32,234 nt of DNA from Bacteroidales bacterium (GCA_028703095.1 JAQVNO010000014.1:1-32234), one strand, 5' to 3'; shown: positions 17,301 through 25,565, numbered from the stretch's first letter. The notes: generated by a model from the sequence alone, not told the origin. Translations and numbers: made by a program.

Positions 17301-17912
17301 TTAAAGTTTATCTTCCATTACTTTTTCTCTCAAGTCCATTCCTCCGGTAACTTCAAATATTTTACGGATTTCATCCAGAGTTTCTTGTCTTATTTTTCTC
17401 AAGGCACCCGGACCATCGCCATTGTAATTGGCGCCAAAACGAGGAGCTACCTCTTTGATATGTTCCACATACCAAGCCCAAATGGGACCCTGTTCAGGGT
17501 GAAGTTTAGGATCTACCGTATCGGGATGTACACAATAACCTATTTTTAAAATATTTGCACCTACTCCTTGCATTATTTCTTTTTGTTTTCTTCCTTCAAC
17601 ACTTTCGTTATTATATCCCAATTCTTGAGATATTTTACGTAAAACATTAATGACTTCACCGGGTACATTCCCTCTCGGGCATCGTGTTTTACACGACATA
17701 CACTGACCACAATACCAAATAGTATCTGATCGTAATAATTTTTCTATGGCTTCTTCATCATCTCTTTGAACGATATCACAAATTTGTCGTGGGTCGTAAG
17801 GGAAAAACTCTGCAGCCGGACAAATTGCGGTACATATACCACAGTTCATACAAGCTTTCAATGCTTCTTTAAAACGTATATCTTGTTTGAATAAATCGGT
17901 TAAATTTCCCAT
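17301..17912 (-). CDS. HdrC-like dicluster ferredoxin (large)
   Basis: A 203-residue protein. The N-terminal half has the two clusters: CMNCGICTAICPA (C21, C24, C27, C31) and CGQCMSCKTRCPRGNVPGEV (C68, C71, C74, C78). The C-terminal 100 residues (NILKIGYCVHPDTVDPKLHP, then GPIWAWYVEHIKEVAPRFG) are an extension not found in a minimal HdrC, and it contains one further Cys. It starts 2 bp after the VOC gene ends, which ties that protein to the complex. The extension may be a docking surface for the VOC protein or the other HdrC; this is inference. Confidence 0.84.
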   Translation of the reverse strand: MGNLTDLFKQDIRFKEALKACMNCGICTAICPAAEFFPYDPRQICDIVQRDDEEAIEKLLRSDTIWYCGQCMSCKTRCPRGNVPGEVINVLRKISQELGYNNESVEGRKQKEIMQGVGANILKIGYCVHPDTVDPKLHPEQGPIWAWYVEHIKEVAPRFGANYNGDGPGALRKIRQETLDEIRKIFEVTGGMDLREKVMEDKL

Positions 17913-17914
17913 AA

Positions 17915-18985
17915 TTAATCAATTTTTACTTTATTTACTGCCATAAGTCTAAATAAAAACTTAGGTAACAATTTCTCCCTCTTTCGTTTAAGAAGATTTA
18001 TATGCAAACCCAATGCTTTAATCAATGGGATTTTATGTGTTTCAACAAATTCAATAAGTGTGCCATCAGGATCTTCAATATAAGTAAAATGTCCGCTTGC
18101 TTCACCCATATCAAAACCGGCTTGATTTTCACAACTATCAACAGTAAAAGGAAAGCCTTTTTCACTACAATAGGCTTTTAATTCCTGCATATGGCTTATG
18201 TCAAAACAAATTTGAATGAATCCCGGATCTCCCCAATATCTGTTTTCGTATATTTTTTTTGCTTGACGATCACAAGCCATAATAAGTTCAATTTCAGAAG
18301 GTCCAAACATATTAGCAAAAGCACCTTTGCGTTTTTGACTATGCTTCAGCAATACTCTCCGGTATTTTTGATCCCCTCCTTTTAGAAAACCCCAATCATG
18401 AAAAACATCTGTTTTGTCATAAACGATGGTATCATAACCCAAAATATCTTGATAAACAGGTAATGCCTTTTCAATATTACTCACTCCTATCATGGCACCC
18501 ACCACTCCACCGGCAAAACGTTTTTCATCAACAAATACATAGGCATCTTCAATGATTTGAAAATAATTACCAAAAGGATCTTGCAAATAAAAGGTAGATT
18601 TACCGTCCGGAGTATATGCAATATCACTGATATTATCATATTTAGCTTTTATTTCCTGATGCAAGTCTGCAGGATTTCTACTTTTAATTTTAGCTGCAAA
18701 AATACCTAAATCAGCGATTTGGATTTCAAATAAAGGGGACTGCGGTTTTCGTTGAGTATATTGCCAAATTTCCACTCCTCCTCCACCTTGTAAATTTACA
18801 GCAATACATGCATGACGTTTTTGAGGTTTATTACCGGTATAAGGCAACATCAAGGAAGCTACACTATCATCTTCAAGGATTCTAACATCGGTTTGAAACA
18901 TATCAATATACCATTTCCATGATTCTTGAAGGTTTTCTGTTCCTATACCTATTTGTTGTATACCGGAAATAAAATATGCTGCCAT
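17915..18985 (-). CDS. Two-domain VOC (glyoxalase/dioxygenase superfamily) protein heading the Hdr-type operon
   Basis: A 356-residue cytoplasmic protein with two VOC modules. The first is about 6-150 (GIQQIGIGTENLQESWKWY, then FYLQDPFGNYFQIIED). The second is about 160-317 (VVGAMIGVSNIEKALPVYQD, then YIEDPDGTLIEFVETH). A basic tail follows (330-356). The usual metal-binding His at the first strand of each module is Gln11 or Met165 here, and only the last-strand Glu of module 2 (E312) is clearly kept. It may therefore bind a metal differently or bind a ligand without catalysis. The DPxGxxxEF ending is typical of VOC. It is first in a six-gene run, spaced 2 bp from an HdrC-like gene, with a -7 box 46 nt upstream. 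It likely makes, senses or presents the small molecule handled by the Hdr-type complex. Confidence 0.82.
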   Translation of the reverse strand: MAAYFISGIQQIGIGTENLQESWKWYIDMFQTDVRILEDDSVASLMLPYTGNKPQKRHACIAVNLQGGGGVEIWQYTQRKPQSPLFEIQIADLGIFAAKIKSRNPADLHQEIKAKYDNISDIAYTPDGKSTFYLQDPFGNYFQIIEDAYVFVDEKRFAGGVVGAMIGVSNIEKALPVYQDILGYDTIVYDKTDVFHDWGFLKGGDQKYRRVLLKHSQKRKGAFANMFGPSEIELIMACDRQAKKIYENRYWGDPGFIQICFDISHMQELKAYCSEKGFPFTVDSCENQAGFDMGEASGHFTYIEDPDGTLIEFVETHKIPLIKALGLHINLLKRKREKLLPKFLFRLMAVNKVKID

Positions 18986-19037
18986 TATATTTAGTTTTAA
19001 ACTGTTATATATAGAACTTTGGAATATTTTAATATCG

Positions 19038-19045
19038 CAAAAGTA
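19038..19045 (-). promoter_or_regulatory. -7 box of the VOC/Hdr-type operon
   Basis: The plus-strand CAAAAGTA is TACTTTTG on the minus strand, a full TAnnTTTG match. Start of transcription is expected near 19031, giving a leader of about 46 nt. It shows the operon can be transcribed apart from upstream pfkA. Confidence 0.55.
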
Positions 19046-19114
19046 ACAAATTATCTTTTAAGAATGATACTATTTTATAAAATTTACGATTTTATATTTG
19101 TATTTAACTACATA

Positions 19115-20122
19115 TTAACCCCCAAGAGGCGTATAGGTACCTATGCTTTCTGCGGTTTGCACAAAAGCATCGTCAATACATTTATGCATAGTAAAAACAT
19201 TCGTTAATGGTTCTAGTATAATTTTATTATTTTGGAGTCCAACCATCATTCCATGTTTTTTAGATAATAAAGCATTCACGGCAGCTACTCCAAACTCGCC
19301 GGCTTTTATTCTATCGTATGCACTGGGGCTGCCTCCTCTTTGAATATATCCAAGTACAGACACTCTCATATCGAAGTGAGGAAACTCTTCTTTCATTTGT
19401 CGAGCTATTAGCATAGCATTTCCTTCCTCCAGCCCTTCTGAAACAATAATTAGATTCAATTTATGAAGGTGAGCATGATTAGCCAAAAAATTACGTGTTT
19501 TTTCCATATGATTTTTTTGTTCAGGCACTAATATAATTTCGGCTCCACATGCAACACCACTGTTCAATGCCACAAAACCTGATTTATGACCCATGACTTC
19601 CACAAAAAAAACACGATTATGAGAACTCCCTGTATCTCTAATTTTATCAATACTATCTACTACCGTATTTAAGCATGTGTCATAGCCAATAGTATAATCT
19701 GTACCATAAATATCATTGTCAATAGTAGCAGGAATTCCAATTACGGGAAAATCATACGTTTTCTTTAAATCAGCAGCGCCTCTAAAAGTACCATCACCAC
19801 CAATAACGATAAGTGCGTCTATGGATGCCTCTTGCATTTTTTCCATAGCCATTGCTAATCCATTGGTATGCATAAATTCCAAACAGCGTGCTGAGCGTAA
19901 CATTGTCCCTCCCCTCTGTATAATACCACTCACCGACTGTGAATATAATTCTATAAAATCACCCTGTATTAAGCCTTTATAGCCTTCCATAACACCGGTT
20001 ACTTTCAATTGATTATTGATGGCCGTTCGTGTAACGGCACGAATGGCAGCGTTCATACCAGGAGCATCTCCTCCGGAAGTTAAAACAGCAATATGTTTTA
20101 ATACTTTATGATTATTTTTCAT
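19115..20122 (-). CDS. pfkA: 6-phosphofructokinase, ATP type
   Basis: Phosphorylates fructose 6-phosphate to fructose 1,6-bisphosphate. It has 335 residues. Motifs are LTSGGDAPGMNAAIR (15-29, ATP-binding glycine loop), IGGDGTFRGA (107-116) and PATIDNDIYGTDYTIGYDT (131-149, with the catalytic base D135 of TIDND), followed by VEVMGHKSGFVA and GYIQRGGSPSA. In PPi-dependent enzymes the GGDGx and PKTIDND positions carry Asp and Lys. Here they are Gly and Ala, so ATP is the likely donor. I chose the ATG at 20122 because family homology begins there; the upstream ATG at 20170 adds an unconserved tail overlapping nadC. It sits 34 bp after nadC and is probably in one operon with it. Confidence 0.95.
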   Translation of the reverse strand: MKNNHKVLKHIAVLTSGGDAPGMNAAIRAVTRTAINNQLKVTGVMEGYKGLIQGDFIELYSQSVSGIIQRGGTMLRSARCLEFMHTNGLAMAMEKMQEASIDALIVIGGDGTFRGAADLKKTYDFPVIGIPATIDNDIYGTDYTIGYDTCLNTVVDSIDKIRDTGSSHNRVFFVEVMGHKSGFVALNSGVACGAEIILVPEQKNHMEKTRNFLANHAHLHKLNLIIVSEGLEEGNAMLIARQMKEEFPHFDMRVSVLGYIQRGGSPSAYDRIKAGEFGVAAVNALLSKKHGMMVGLQNNKIILEPLTNVFTMHKCIDDAFVQTAESIGTYTPLGG

Positions 20123-20156
20123 TAAATTCAGGTAAAATAATATGTATATTGATTTA

Positions 20157-20999
20157 CTATTTAAATTCAAAAGCTTTTAGACTAAGGTCAAGACTTTTCA
20201 CACTGTTTGTCAAAGCTCCAACCGAAATAAAATCCACACCCGTTTCTGCATAAGCTCGTATAGTAGTTTCGTTGATTCCACCGGAAGCTTCTGTCTCATA
20301 ACGTCTATCGACAAGTATTACAGCCTCTTTAACTTCTTTCGGTGTAAAATTATCGAACATGATACGATGAAAACCTCCCAACTGTAAAGCTAATTCGACG
20401 TCTTTCAGACTTCGTGTTTCAATTTCAATTTTTAAATTTAAATGCTTTTCTTTTAAGTAATGATTGGTTTTTTCCAAAGCAACTTTCAATCCTCCTGCAA
20501 AATCAATATGATTATCCTTTAACATAATCATATCGTACAAACCCATACGATGATTACAACCTCCGCCAATTTTCACCGCCATTTTTTCTAAAATCCGTAA
20601 ATTAGGCGTTGTTTTTCGTGTATCTAATAAGCGTGTTTGCGTTCCGGAAATTAAATCAAGATAATAATGTGTAGTAGTAGCTATTCCACTCATTCGCTGC
20701 ATAATATTCAGTACCAATCGCTCTGCTTTCAATATCGATTGCACGCTACCGCATACTATAAAAACAATATCGCCAATATTGACTTTACTTCCGTCTGTAA
20801 TAAATACATCTAATGTTAATTGACTATCGACACATTTAAAAACTTTTTCTGCGACTTCAACACCGGCAATAATACCTTTTTCTTTCACTAATAATTTTGA
20901 TTTTCCTTGGGCTTCGGGTGAGATAGACAACAAAGAAGAGTGATCGCCATTTCCAACATCTTCTTCTAAGGCTTTGATAATTATTTCTTCGATTGACAT
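20157..20999 (-). CDS. nadC: Nicotinate-nucleotide pyrophosphorylase (carboxylating), quinolinate phosphoribosyltransferase
   Basis: Converts quinolinate and PRPP to nicotinate mononucleotide in de novo NAD synthesis. It has 280 residues. Motifs are ALEEDVGNGDHSS (9-21), LLDTRKTTPNLRILEKMAV (the PRPP/quinolinate-contact TRKTxPxLR), GGGCNHRMGLYDMIMLKDNH (the conserved HR-GLxD-xLKDNH), IEIETRS, and EASGGI, then YAETGVDFISVGALT at the C-end. The start ATG lies inside the end of the DUF4783 gene, with a 19-nt overlap. DUF4783-nadC adjacency is common in Bacteroidota. It is followed by pfkA. No nadA or nadB is present in the window. Confidence 0.96.
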   Translation of the reverse strand: MSIEEIIIKALEEDVGNGDHSSLLSISPEAQGKSKLLVKEKGIIAGVEVAEKVFKCVDSQLTLDVFITDGSKVNIGDIVFIVCGSVQSILKAERLVLNIMQRMSGIATTTHYYLDLISGTQTRLLDTRKTTPNLRILEKMAVKIGGGCNHRMGLYDMIMLKDNHIDFAGGLKVALEKTNHYLKEKHLNLKIEIETRSLKDVELALQLGGFHRIMFDNFTPKEVKEAVILVDRRYETEASGGINETTIRAYAETGVDFISVGALTNSVKSLDLSLKAFEFK

Positions 21000-21424
21000 T
21001 TTTGTTTTTTAGCAATATTTAATACACATAAGCGCTCAGTTTTTTTGTTTCTATTAATATCTTTTAAAACATAATACACTCTATATGAGCAGCCATACGC
21101 TGTTGTGTAAGTTGCTATTACAAAAGATGAAGATTCAGAAGACACTCCTTCTTTATCAACACGAAATGAAGCAGGAGGATTCTTTTCAAAAAATTCATTG
21201 AGTATGGATTCAGCCTGAAAACGACTATAGGTTGCTTCCATATTTTCCATCGAAATATCTATCATATCATTAAAAAATGGAGATAATTGTTTCGCATTCC
21301 CTTTAATAAAAGCTTCGTTGATTTCATCTTTAACCAATTTATCAAAATACATATAAGTGCCTAATGATAAAAAAGATAAGAGAAATAATAAAGCTATAAA
21401 AGGTAAACGTTTTTTCATATACAT
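20981..21424 (-). CDS. DUF4783-family exported protein
   Basis: A 147-residue protein of unknown function. A hydrophobic N-terminal segment (5-26) acts as a signal peptide or anchor. The soluble part has the pattern of DUF4783: NAKQLSPFFNDMIDISMENM, then YSRFQAESILNEFFEKNPP, then ending in a beta-strand set (YRVYYVLKDINRN). The fold is likely cystatin/NTF2-like, by recall. A second Met at codon 3 is an alternative start. It overlaps nadC by 19 nt, which suggests translational coupling, although a link between the functions is not known. It begins 45 bp after the upstream lipoprotein gene. Confidence 0.75.
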   Translation of the reverse strand: MYMKKRLPFIALLFLLSFLSLGTYMYFDKLVKDEINEAFIKGNAKQLSPFFNDMIDISMENMEATYSRFQAESILNEFFEKNPPASFRVDKEGVSSESSSFVIATYTTAYGCSYRVYYVLKDINRNKKTERLCVLNIAKKQKCQSKK

Positions 21425-21469
21425 TAAAATGTTAAAACATAGAAACGCTTACAAAAATCAAACCATTTT

Positions 21470-23242
21470 TTACAAATTAATTAAAAACATTTCTTGTAAT
21501 GTCCAGTTATTCCTTACTTCTAATGCTTTAGAAAAATAAATAACAGTTTCAGCTTGACGTTTTTTAATATATTTACCTGTATCCCATTTATTATTTTTAT
21601 TTACATCCACTATTACTCGGATTTTATATTTCCCTGCTTGAAGATAGGGATAGTTTATCGTATCACTTTCTTGAATGATACGCTCAGAAACTACTTCACC
21701 TTTTTCCGTTAGTAATTGAATGATATACTGATTAGGTTGAGAGATTTGATATTCCATTTGAATTTCCCCATAATCACGAGGTGTTTTCATTTTAAAATCA
21801 ACAGAAATTGTATCGTTATACGTACCTAGATACGAAAAAAACACAGAATCTTTACTAAAAAAAACATAGTTTTTAGTATATTTCCATTCATAATCGATTA
21901 CCCATTTACGATGTAAACTATCCGCAAAATAATATCTAGGCATAAGCGTATCATAATCATTCACTTCTACTATAGTATCATTGCCCAAGCTGTCTTTAAG
22001 ACTGAGTTCCCTCTTTTCTTTTTTCAACTCCAGTAATAAGAAGTTATTATTGCTTATTTCTTTCACCGGATAAGCAAATTCTAAAGTCAATTGCCTGTCT
22101 ATTTCACCGGCATAATGGACTTGAGGATTGAAAGTATTCTTTTTATCTTCAGTAGAATCTTTTGCACTTCTTCTAAACTGAAATCCCATTAATTTACTTG
22201 CCGGATTTAGTGTAATAGTATCAAAGACAAACCCATTTACTTCAATAGCAAAATCAATATCTTCATCTATTAACTTATTAAAATATAGACTAATAGTATC
22301 TTTTGTTAGGTTAGATTCCCATACGTAGAGATTCTGATAATTAATATCAATGGGGTTTAAAAAAAATTCATGGACTTCTCCCGAAAAAACAAAGTGATAA
22401 TATGCTTCTTTTACTAAAGTGCGGCGAAGATATTTGAGAGTAGTATCTTGCTCTTTGAAAAGATAAAATTGCACTTTTATAGAATCCATTTTTTCATTAT
22501 CAATCACTTCTATACTATCTCTGATTTTTTTAGGTATTGGATAAGTAGCTATAAGTTTATCTGAAAAGGCTATCAACTCATCGGGAAGATCAAATAGTTT
22601 ATTTTGATTTTTATCTTCCAAAGCAAACAACTTATACGATTTTTGAGGTAGATTATAAAAATAAAAATCTCCTTTTTTATTGGTAAAGGCATAATACAAA
22701 GGCAACTGTAATAAAGGTGCTGAATCATTGTCCGTTTCATACAACATGACAGCTATTCTGTTACTAGGGTCTAAGGTATAAGCATCTCGAATATTTCCAT
22801 GAAGCATACAAGAATCTAAACTTACACCGGTACTAAAAACAATGGATTCTGAATTTAACACATTCCCTTCTGTAATATCTTTGATGGCTTCTGAAAATAT
22901 AACAGTATAAGTTGTATTAGGCTGTAAATATTCCTTAAAGCTTATCAGTAGTGATTTCCCTTTCATTTCAAATTTTGGAGGAATTAACATTGCCGGATTA
23001 ATAATAATATTCTCCGTTGGAGAAGCCAATGAGAAGTATTCATTGAATCGAATCTTCAATTGACGATCCTTGAAATTTTTCGTATAATTTTCCGGTAATG
23101 TTTTAAGAATTTGAGGAGGACTTACATCTTTTTCTCCTCCGGTTAATGTTGCCTGACTGGCACAAGATATGTATAATACACATAGCATTAGACAAGATAT
23201 TACTAATACAAAAGCTTTAATGAAGGATGGAAAATGTTTCAT
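21470..23242 (-). CDS. Ig-like (Big_5-type) lipoprotein of Bacteroidota
   Basis: A 590-residue lipoprotein. The signal peptide carries the lipobox LYISC with C27 as first mature residue. A short Gly-Glu-Lys linker follows (LTGGEKDVSPPQILKTLPEN). An SbsA-like/Big_5 Ig-fold comes next (about 40-140: IRFNEYFSLASPTENIIINP, then YLQPNTTYTVIFSEAIKD). Then there is a carboxypeptidase-regulatory-like beta domain (about 145-225, NKKGDFYFYNLPQKSYKLFA) and more beta-rich sequence up to a terminal domain with KYKIRVIVDVNKNNKWDTG. Proteins of this build are common in the phylum and have no established function. It is the first gene of a likely lipoprotein-DUF4783-nadC-pfkA transcription unit. Its ATG lies nearly at the predicted transcript start. 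Confidence 0.8.
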   Translation of the reverse strand: MKHFPSFIKAFVLVISCLMLCVLYISCASQATLTGGEKDVSPPQILKTLPENYTKNFKDRQLKIRFNEYFSLASPTENIIINPAMLIPPKFEMKGKSLLISFKEYLQPNTTYTVIFSEAIKDITEGNVLNSESIVFSTGVSLDSCMLHGNIRDAYTLDPSNRIAVMLYETDNDSAPLLQLPLYYAFTNKKGDFYFYNLPQKSYKLFALEDKNQNKLFDLPDELIAFSDKLIATYPIPKKIRDSIEVIDNEKMDSIKVQFYLFKEQDTTLKYLRRTLVKEAYYHFVFSGEVHEFFLNPIDINYQNLYVWESNLTKDTISLYFNKLIDEDIDFAIEVNGFVFDTITLNPASKLMGFQFRRSAKDSTEDKKNTFNPQVHYAGEIDRQLTLEFAYPVKEISNNNFLLLELKKEKRELSLKDSLGNDTIVEVNDYDTLMPRYYFADSLHRKWVIDYEWKYTKNYVFFSKDSVFFSYLGTYNDTISVDFKMKTPRDYGEIQMEYQISQPNQYIIQLLTEKGEVVSERIIQESDTINYPYLQAGKYKIRVIVDVNKNNKWDTGKYIKKRQAETVIYFSKALEVRNNWTLQEMFLINL

Positions 23243-23246
23243 GCTG

Positions 23247-23254
23247 CAAAAATA
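23247..23254 (-). promoter_or_regulatory. -7 box immediately before the Ig-like lipoprotein gene
   Basis: The plus-strand CAAAAATA is TATTTTTG on the minus strand. Only 4 bp separate it from the ATG at 23242, so a transcript starting 5-8 nt downstream would be leaderless or nearly so. No -33 TTTG is clear. Confidence 0.45.
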
Positions 23255-23419
23255 CGTTTTTTATTTACGCATTTTTTTATTTCCATGTAAATAATTTTCG
23301 GTATATGTTTTTTTATGTTGATATTGAATTCTTTTTTATTTACTACCGTATTTAAATATTGAAAATAATTCACTATTTAACAGCATGCTCAATCTAAAAT
23401 TTAAAATTAAAAAAAAGTG

Positions 23420-23427
23420 TACATTTG
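23420..23427 (+). promoter_or_regulatory. -7 box of the 97-residue small-protein gene
   Basis: TACATTTG matches TAnnTTTG. The predicted leader is about 38 nt, to the ATG at 23472. Confidence 0.55.
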
Positions 23428-23471
23428 CATTTTAATAATTTAATTAAATTTAAATACTAAAAGTTTAAAAA

Positions 23472-23765
23472 ATGGGTGGCGGCGGATTTATGGCGGATAT
23501 GATAGCACGTATCAATTATAACAAAGAAATGCTCAGCAAGCATCCATATTTAAACAAAACCCGGAAAACACACTATCCAACAATTCAAAAAAAATCACAT
23601 AAAAAAAATTTATCCGAAAGGGAAAAACAAGCTTTAGCTGAAAAGATGAAGGAATTAAAAACGAAAAACAGAAAACGTAACACACTCATTTTTATCTTCT
23701 CCATCCTATTAACGGCTATTTGCATTTTGATATTATGTAACTTTTTACGCACTTTATTTTCATAA
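23472..23765 (+). CDS. Small protein with Gly-rich start and C-terminal membrane helix
   Basis: I do not recognise a named family. The 97-residue protein starts MGGGGFMADMIARINYNKEM, then has a strongly basic, Lys-rich middle (about 20-72) with a predicted helix (LSEREKQALAEKMKELKTKN). It ends in one membrane helix (about 73-94, LIFIFSILLTAICILILCNF). Several small Bacteroidota proteins share a MGxGGxxxxMIxxxxxN start by recall, but I cannot confirm that this one belongs to them. A -7 box stands 38 nt upstream of the ATG, and the TAA stop overlaps the next promoter. The tail-anchored layout puts the basic part in the cytoplasm. Confidence 0.7.
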   Translation: MGGGGFMADMIARINYNKEMLSKHPYLNKTRKTHYPTIQKKSHKKNLSEREKQALAEKMKELKTKNRKRNTLIFIFSILLTAICILILCNFLRTLFS

Positions 23766-23770
23766 TTTTG
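23763..23770 (+). promoter_or_regulatory. CDF-transporter promoter overlapping the upstream stop codon
   Basis: TAATTTTG matches TAnnTTTG. Its first three bases are the TAA stop of the small-protein gene. The predicted leader is 12 nt. Confidence 0.55.
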
Positions 23771-23788
23771 GCAACCAATTAATATCAT

Positions 23789-24664
23789 ATGGATAAAAGA
23801 AAAGCCGGATATAAAGAAGGAATCGTTTCAATACTATTAAATACCTTATTATTCATAGCTAAATTATGGGCAGGAATAATAACCGGTTCTATTGCTCTAA
23901 CAGCTGATGCTTGGCATACGCTTTCCGATTCTATTAGTTCGTTAGTAGTTATTATTGGGGTTAAACTATCGTCACAAAAGCCGGATAAGAAACATCCTTT
24001 TGGACATGGTCGCTGGGAACAAATAGCTGCGTTATTTATTGCCATGCTTTTAAGTGTAATAGCTTATGATTTTTTAAAAGAATCTATTATACAATTTAAC
24101 AATCATAAATCGGCTCAATTCGGAATCATTGCTATTGTTGTAACCATTGTTTCCATTCTGGCTAAAGAAGCACTGGCTCAATATGCTTTCTATTTAGCTC
24201 GCAAAACTGACAATGTCAGCATAAAAGCAGATGGGTGGCATCACAGAACCGACGCTCTATCGTCAATCATGGTATTAATAGGCATATTGTTTGCCAACAA
24301 GCTATGGTGGATTGACAGTCTCCTAGGTGCTGTTATTTCCTTTATGTTGTTCTATGCTACCTATAAAATCGCAAAAGAAGCCATCACAAAACTCTTAGGG
24401 GAAAAGCCTAGCCAAGAGTTAATCAATAAAATTACGACTGCTGTCAATAAGCTGGGGTTTAACAATCTGCAATTGCATCATTTTCATATACATAATTATG
24501 TTTCGAGACAAGAGTTAACATTTCATATCAAATTAGATAAAGATTTAAGCATTGAAACAGGACATAAAATTGCTACCGATATTGAAAGTTTGATTGAGGA
24601 ACAGTTTGGGATAATTGCCACTATTCATATTGAACCATCTGATTTCGAACACACATCAGACTAA
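23789..24664 (+). CDS. Cation diffusion facilitator (zinc-type) transporter
   Basis: Inner-membrane metal/proton antiporter of 291 residues with six membrane helices and a cytoplasmic C-terminal domain (about 205-290). The transport site is clear: helix 2 has ADAWHTLSDS (H43, D47) and helix 5 has DGWHHRTDALSS (H151, D155). This HD-HD set is the Zn-selective type; E. coli YiiP has DD-HD. The conserved KKHPFGHGRWE loop (68-77) is present. The C-terminal domain carries several His (LQLHHFHIHNYVSRQELTFH) suitable for metal binding. The promoter lies 12 nt before the start. Metal selectivity for Zn2+ is inferred from HD-HD only. Confidence 0.92.
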   Translation: MDKRKAGYKEGIVSILLNTLLFIAKLWAGIITGSIALTADAWHTLSDSISSLVVIIGVKLSSQKPDKKHPFGHGRWEQIAALFIAMLLSVIAYDFLKESIIQFNNHKSAQFGIIAIVVTIVSILAKEALAQYAFYLARKTDNVSIKADGWHHRTDALSSIMVLIGILFANKLWWIDSLLGAVISFMLFYATYKIAKEAITKLLGEKPSQELINKITTAVNKLGFNNLQLHHFHIHNYVSRQELTFHIKLDKDLSIETGHKIATDIESLIEEQFGIIATIHIEPSDFEHTSD

Positions 24665-24743
24665 GAAACGCATTTTTATTTTCATTATTTCATATTTATT
24701 TACTTTGAATAATTTATGTAGACATTTTTTCAATATTTTTTTG

Positions 24744-24751
24744 TAATTTTG
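24744..24751 (+). promoter_or_regulatory. -7 box of the SDR-sterol reductase pair
   Basis: TAATTTTG matches TAnnTTTG. The predicted leader is about 25 nt to the ATG at 24783. TTTG at 24714-24717 is 26 bp upstream, longer than usual for a -33 element. Confidence 0.55.
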
Positions 24752-24782
24752 CCTCCAATAAATTAAATAAAAACAACATTTA

Positions 24783-25565
24783 ATGAAGAGAGATTTTAAA
24801 GCAAACTATGGTCCTTGGGCATTGGTAGCCGGAGCATCGGAAGGATTGGGAGCTGCTTTTGCCGAAGCATTGGCACAACGAGGATTAAATGTAATATTGC
24901 TTGCCAGACGTTTGGAAAAACTGGAAATCATTGCTAAAAAATTATCCGACAACTATGCGGTAGATATTAAATATTTTTCTGTTGATTTATCAGATTTTTC
25001 TCAAACAAAACACCTTGTCTCTCAACTGGATGTTCCCATAGGTTTATTGGTTTATAATGCCGCCTTTTCACCCATCGATTATTTTGAAAACATTTCGGAA
25101 GAATTCCTTGAAAAAGTGGTAGATGTAAACATTAAAACACCTCTTTTAATTACCAAACTCCTGTCTACTTCAATGATTAAAAACAAAAAAGGAGGTATTG
25201 TCCTCATGTCGTCATTAGCAGGAAACCAAGGCAGTCCAAAAATCGTAAGTTATGCAGCTTCCAAAGCTTTTAATACTATTTTAGCAGAAGGTTTATGGAA
25301 AGAATTAAAAATGTATAATATTGATGTAGTAGCCAGCTGTGCAGGTGCTATCTTGACTCCGGGTTATCAAACGGCTCAACAAAATAAAGCCCCCGGTACC
25401 TTGGAACCATATCAAGTTGCTGAAAAAACATTAAAAGCATTGGGAAAAGGACCTATTATTATACCCGGCTTCATTAATAAACTGGCTCGCATACTTACAA
25501 CTCGTTTACTCCCACGAAAATTAGCTATTAATATAATGTATACTAACACAAAAAATTTATCATAA
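24783..25565 (+). CDS. Short-chain dehydrogenase/reductase (KAR/17beta-HSD12-like)
   Basis: A 260-residue classical SDR. The cofactor motif GASEGLG (17-23) is followed by ARRLEKLE (41-48), whose Arg pair suggests NADP(H). The NAG motif reads NAA (92-94). The active site has S143/S144 in LMSSLAG, Y157 and K161 (YAASK). The sequence resembles the ketoacyl/ketosteroid-reductase branch of SDRs more than FabG. The stop overlaps the ATG of the next gene by one base (TAATG), so the two proteins should be made together. With an ERG4/ERG24-type reductase as partner, a keto-group reduction on a sterol or polyprenyl lipid is a reasonable guess, but the substrate is not determined. Confidence 0.9.
   Translation: MKRDFKANYGPWALVAGASEGLGAAFAEALAQRGLNVILLARRLEKLEIIAKKLSDNYAVDIKYFSVDLSDFSQTKHLVSQLDVPIGLLVYNAAFSPIDYFENISEEFLEKVVDVNIKTPLLITKLLSTSMIKNKKGGIVLMSSLAGNQGSPKIVSYAASKAFNTILAEGLWKELKMYNIDVVASCAGAILTPGYQTAQQNKAPGTLEPYQVAEKTLKALGKGPIIIPGFINKLARILTTRLLPRKLAINIMYTNTKNLS

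Noticed and set aside
20123-20170. Longer pfkA start
   Set aside because: The added 16 residues are unconserved and overlap nadC; the ATG at 20122 begins at homology.
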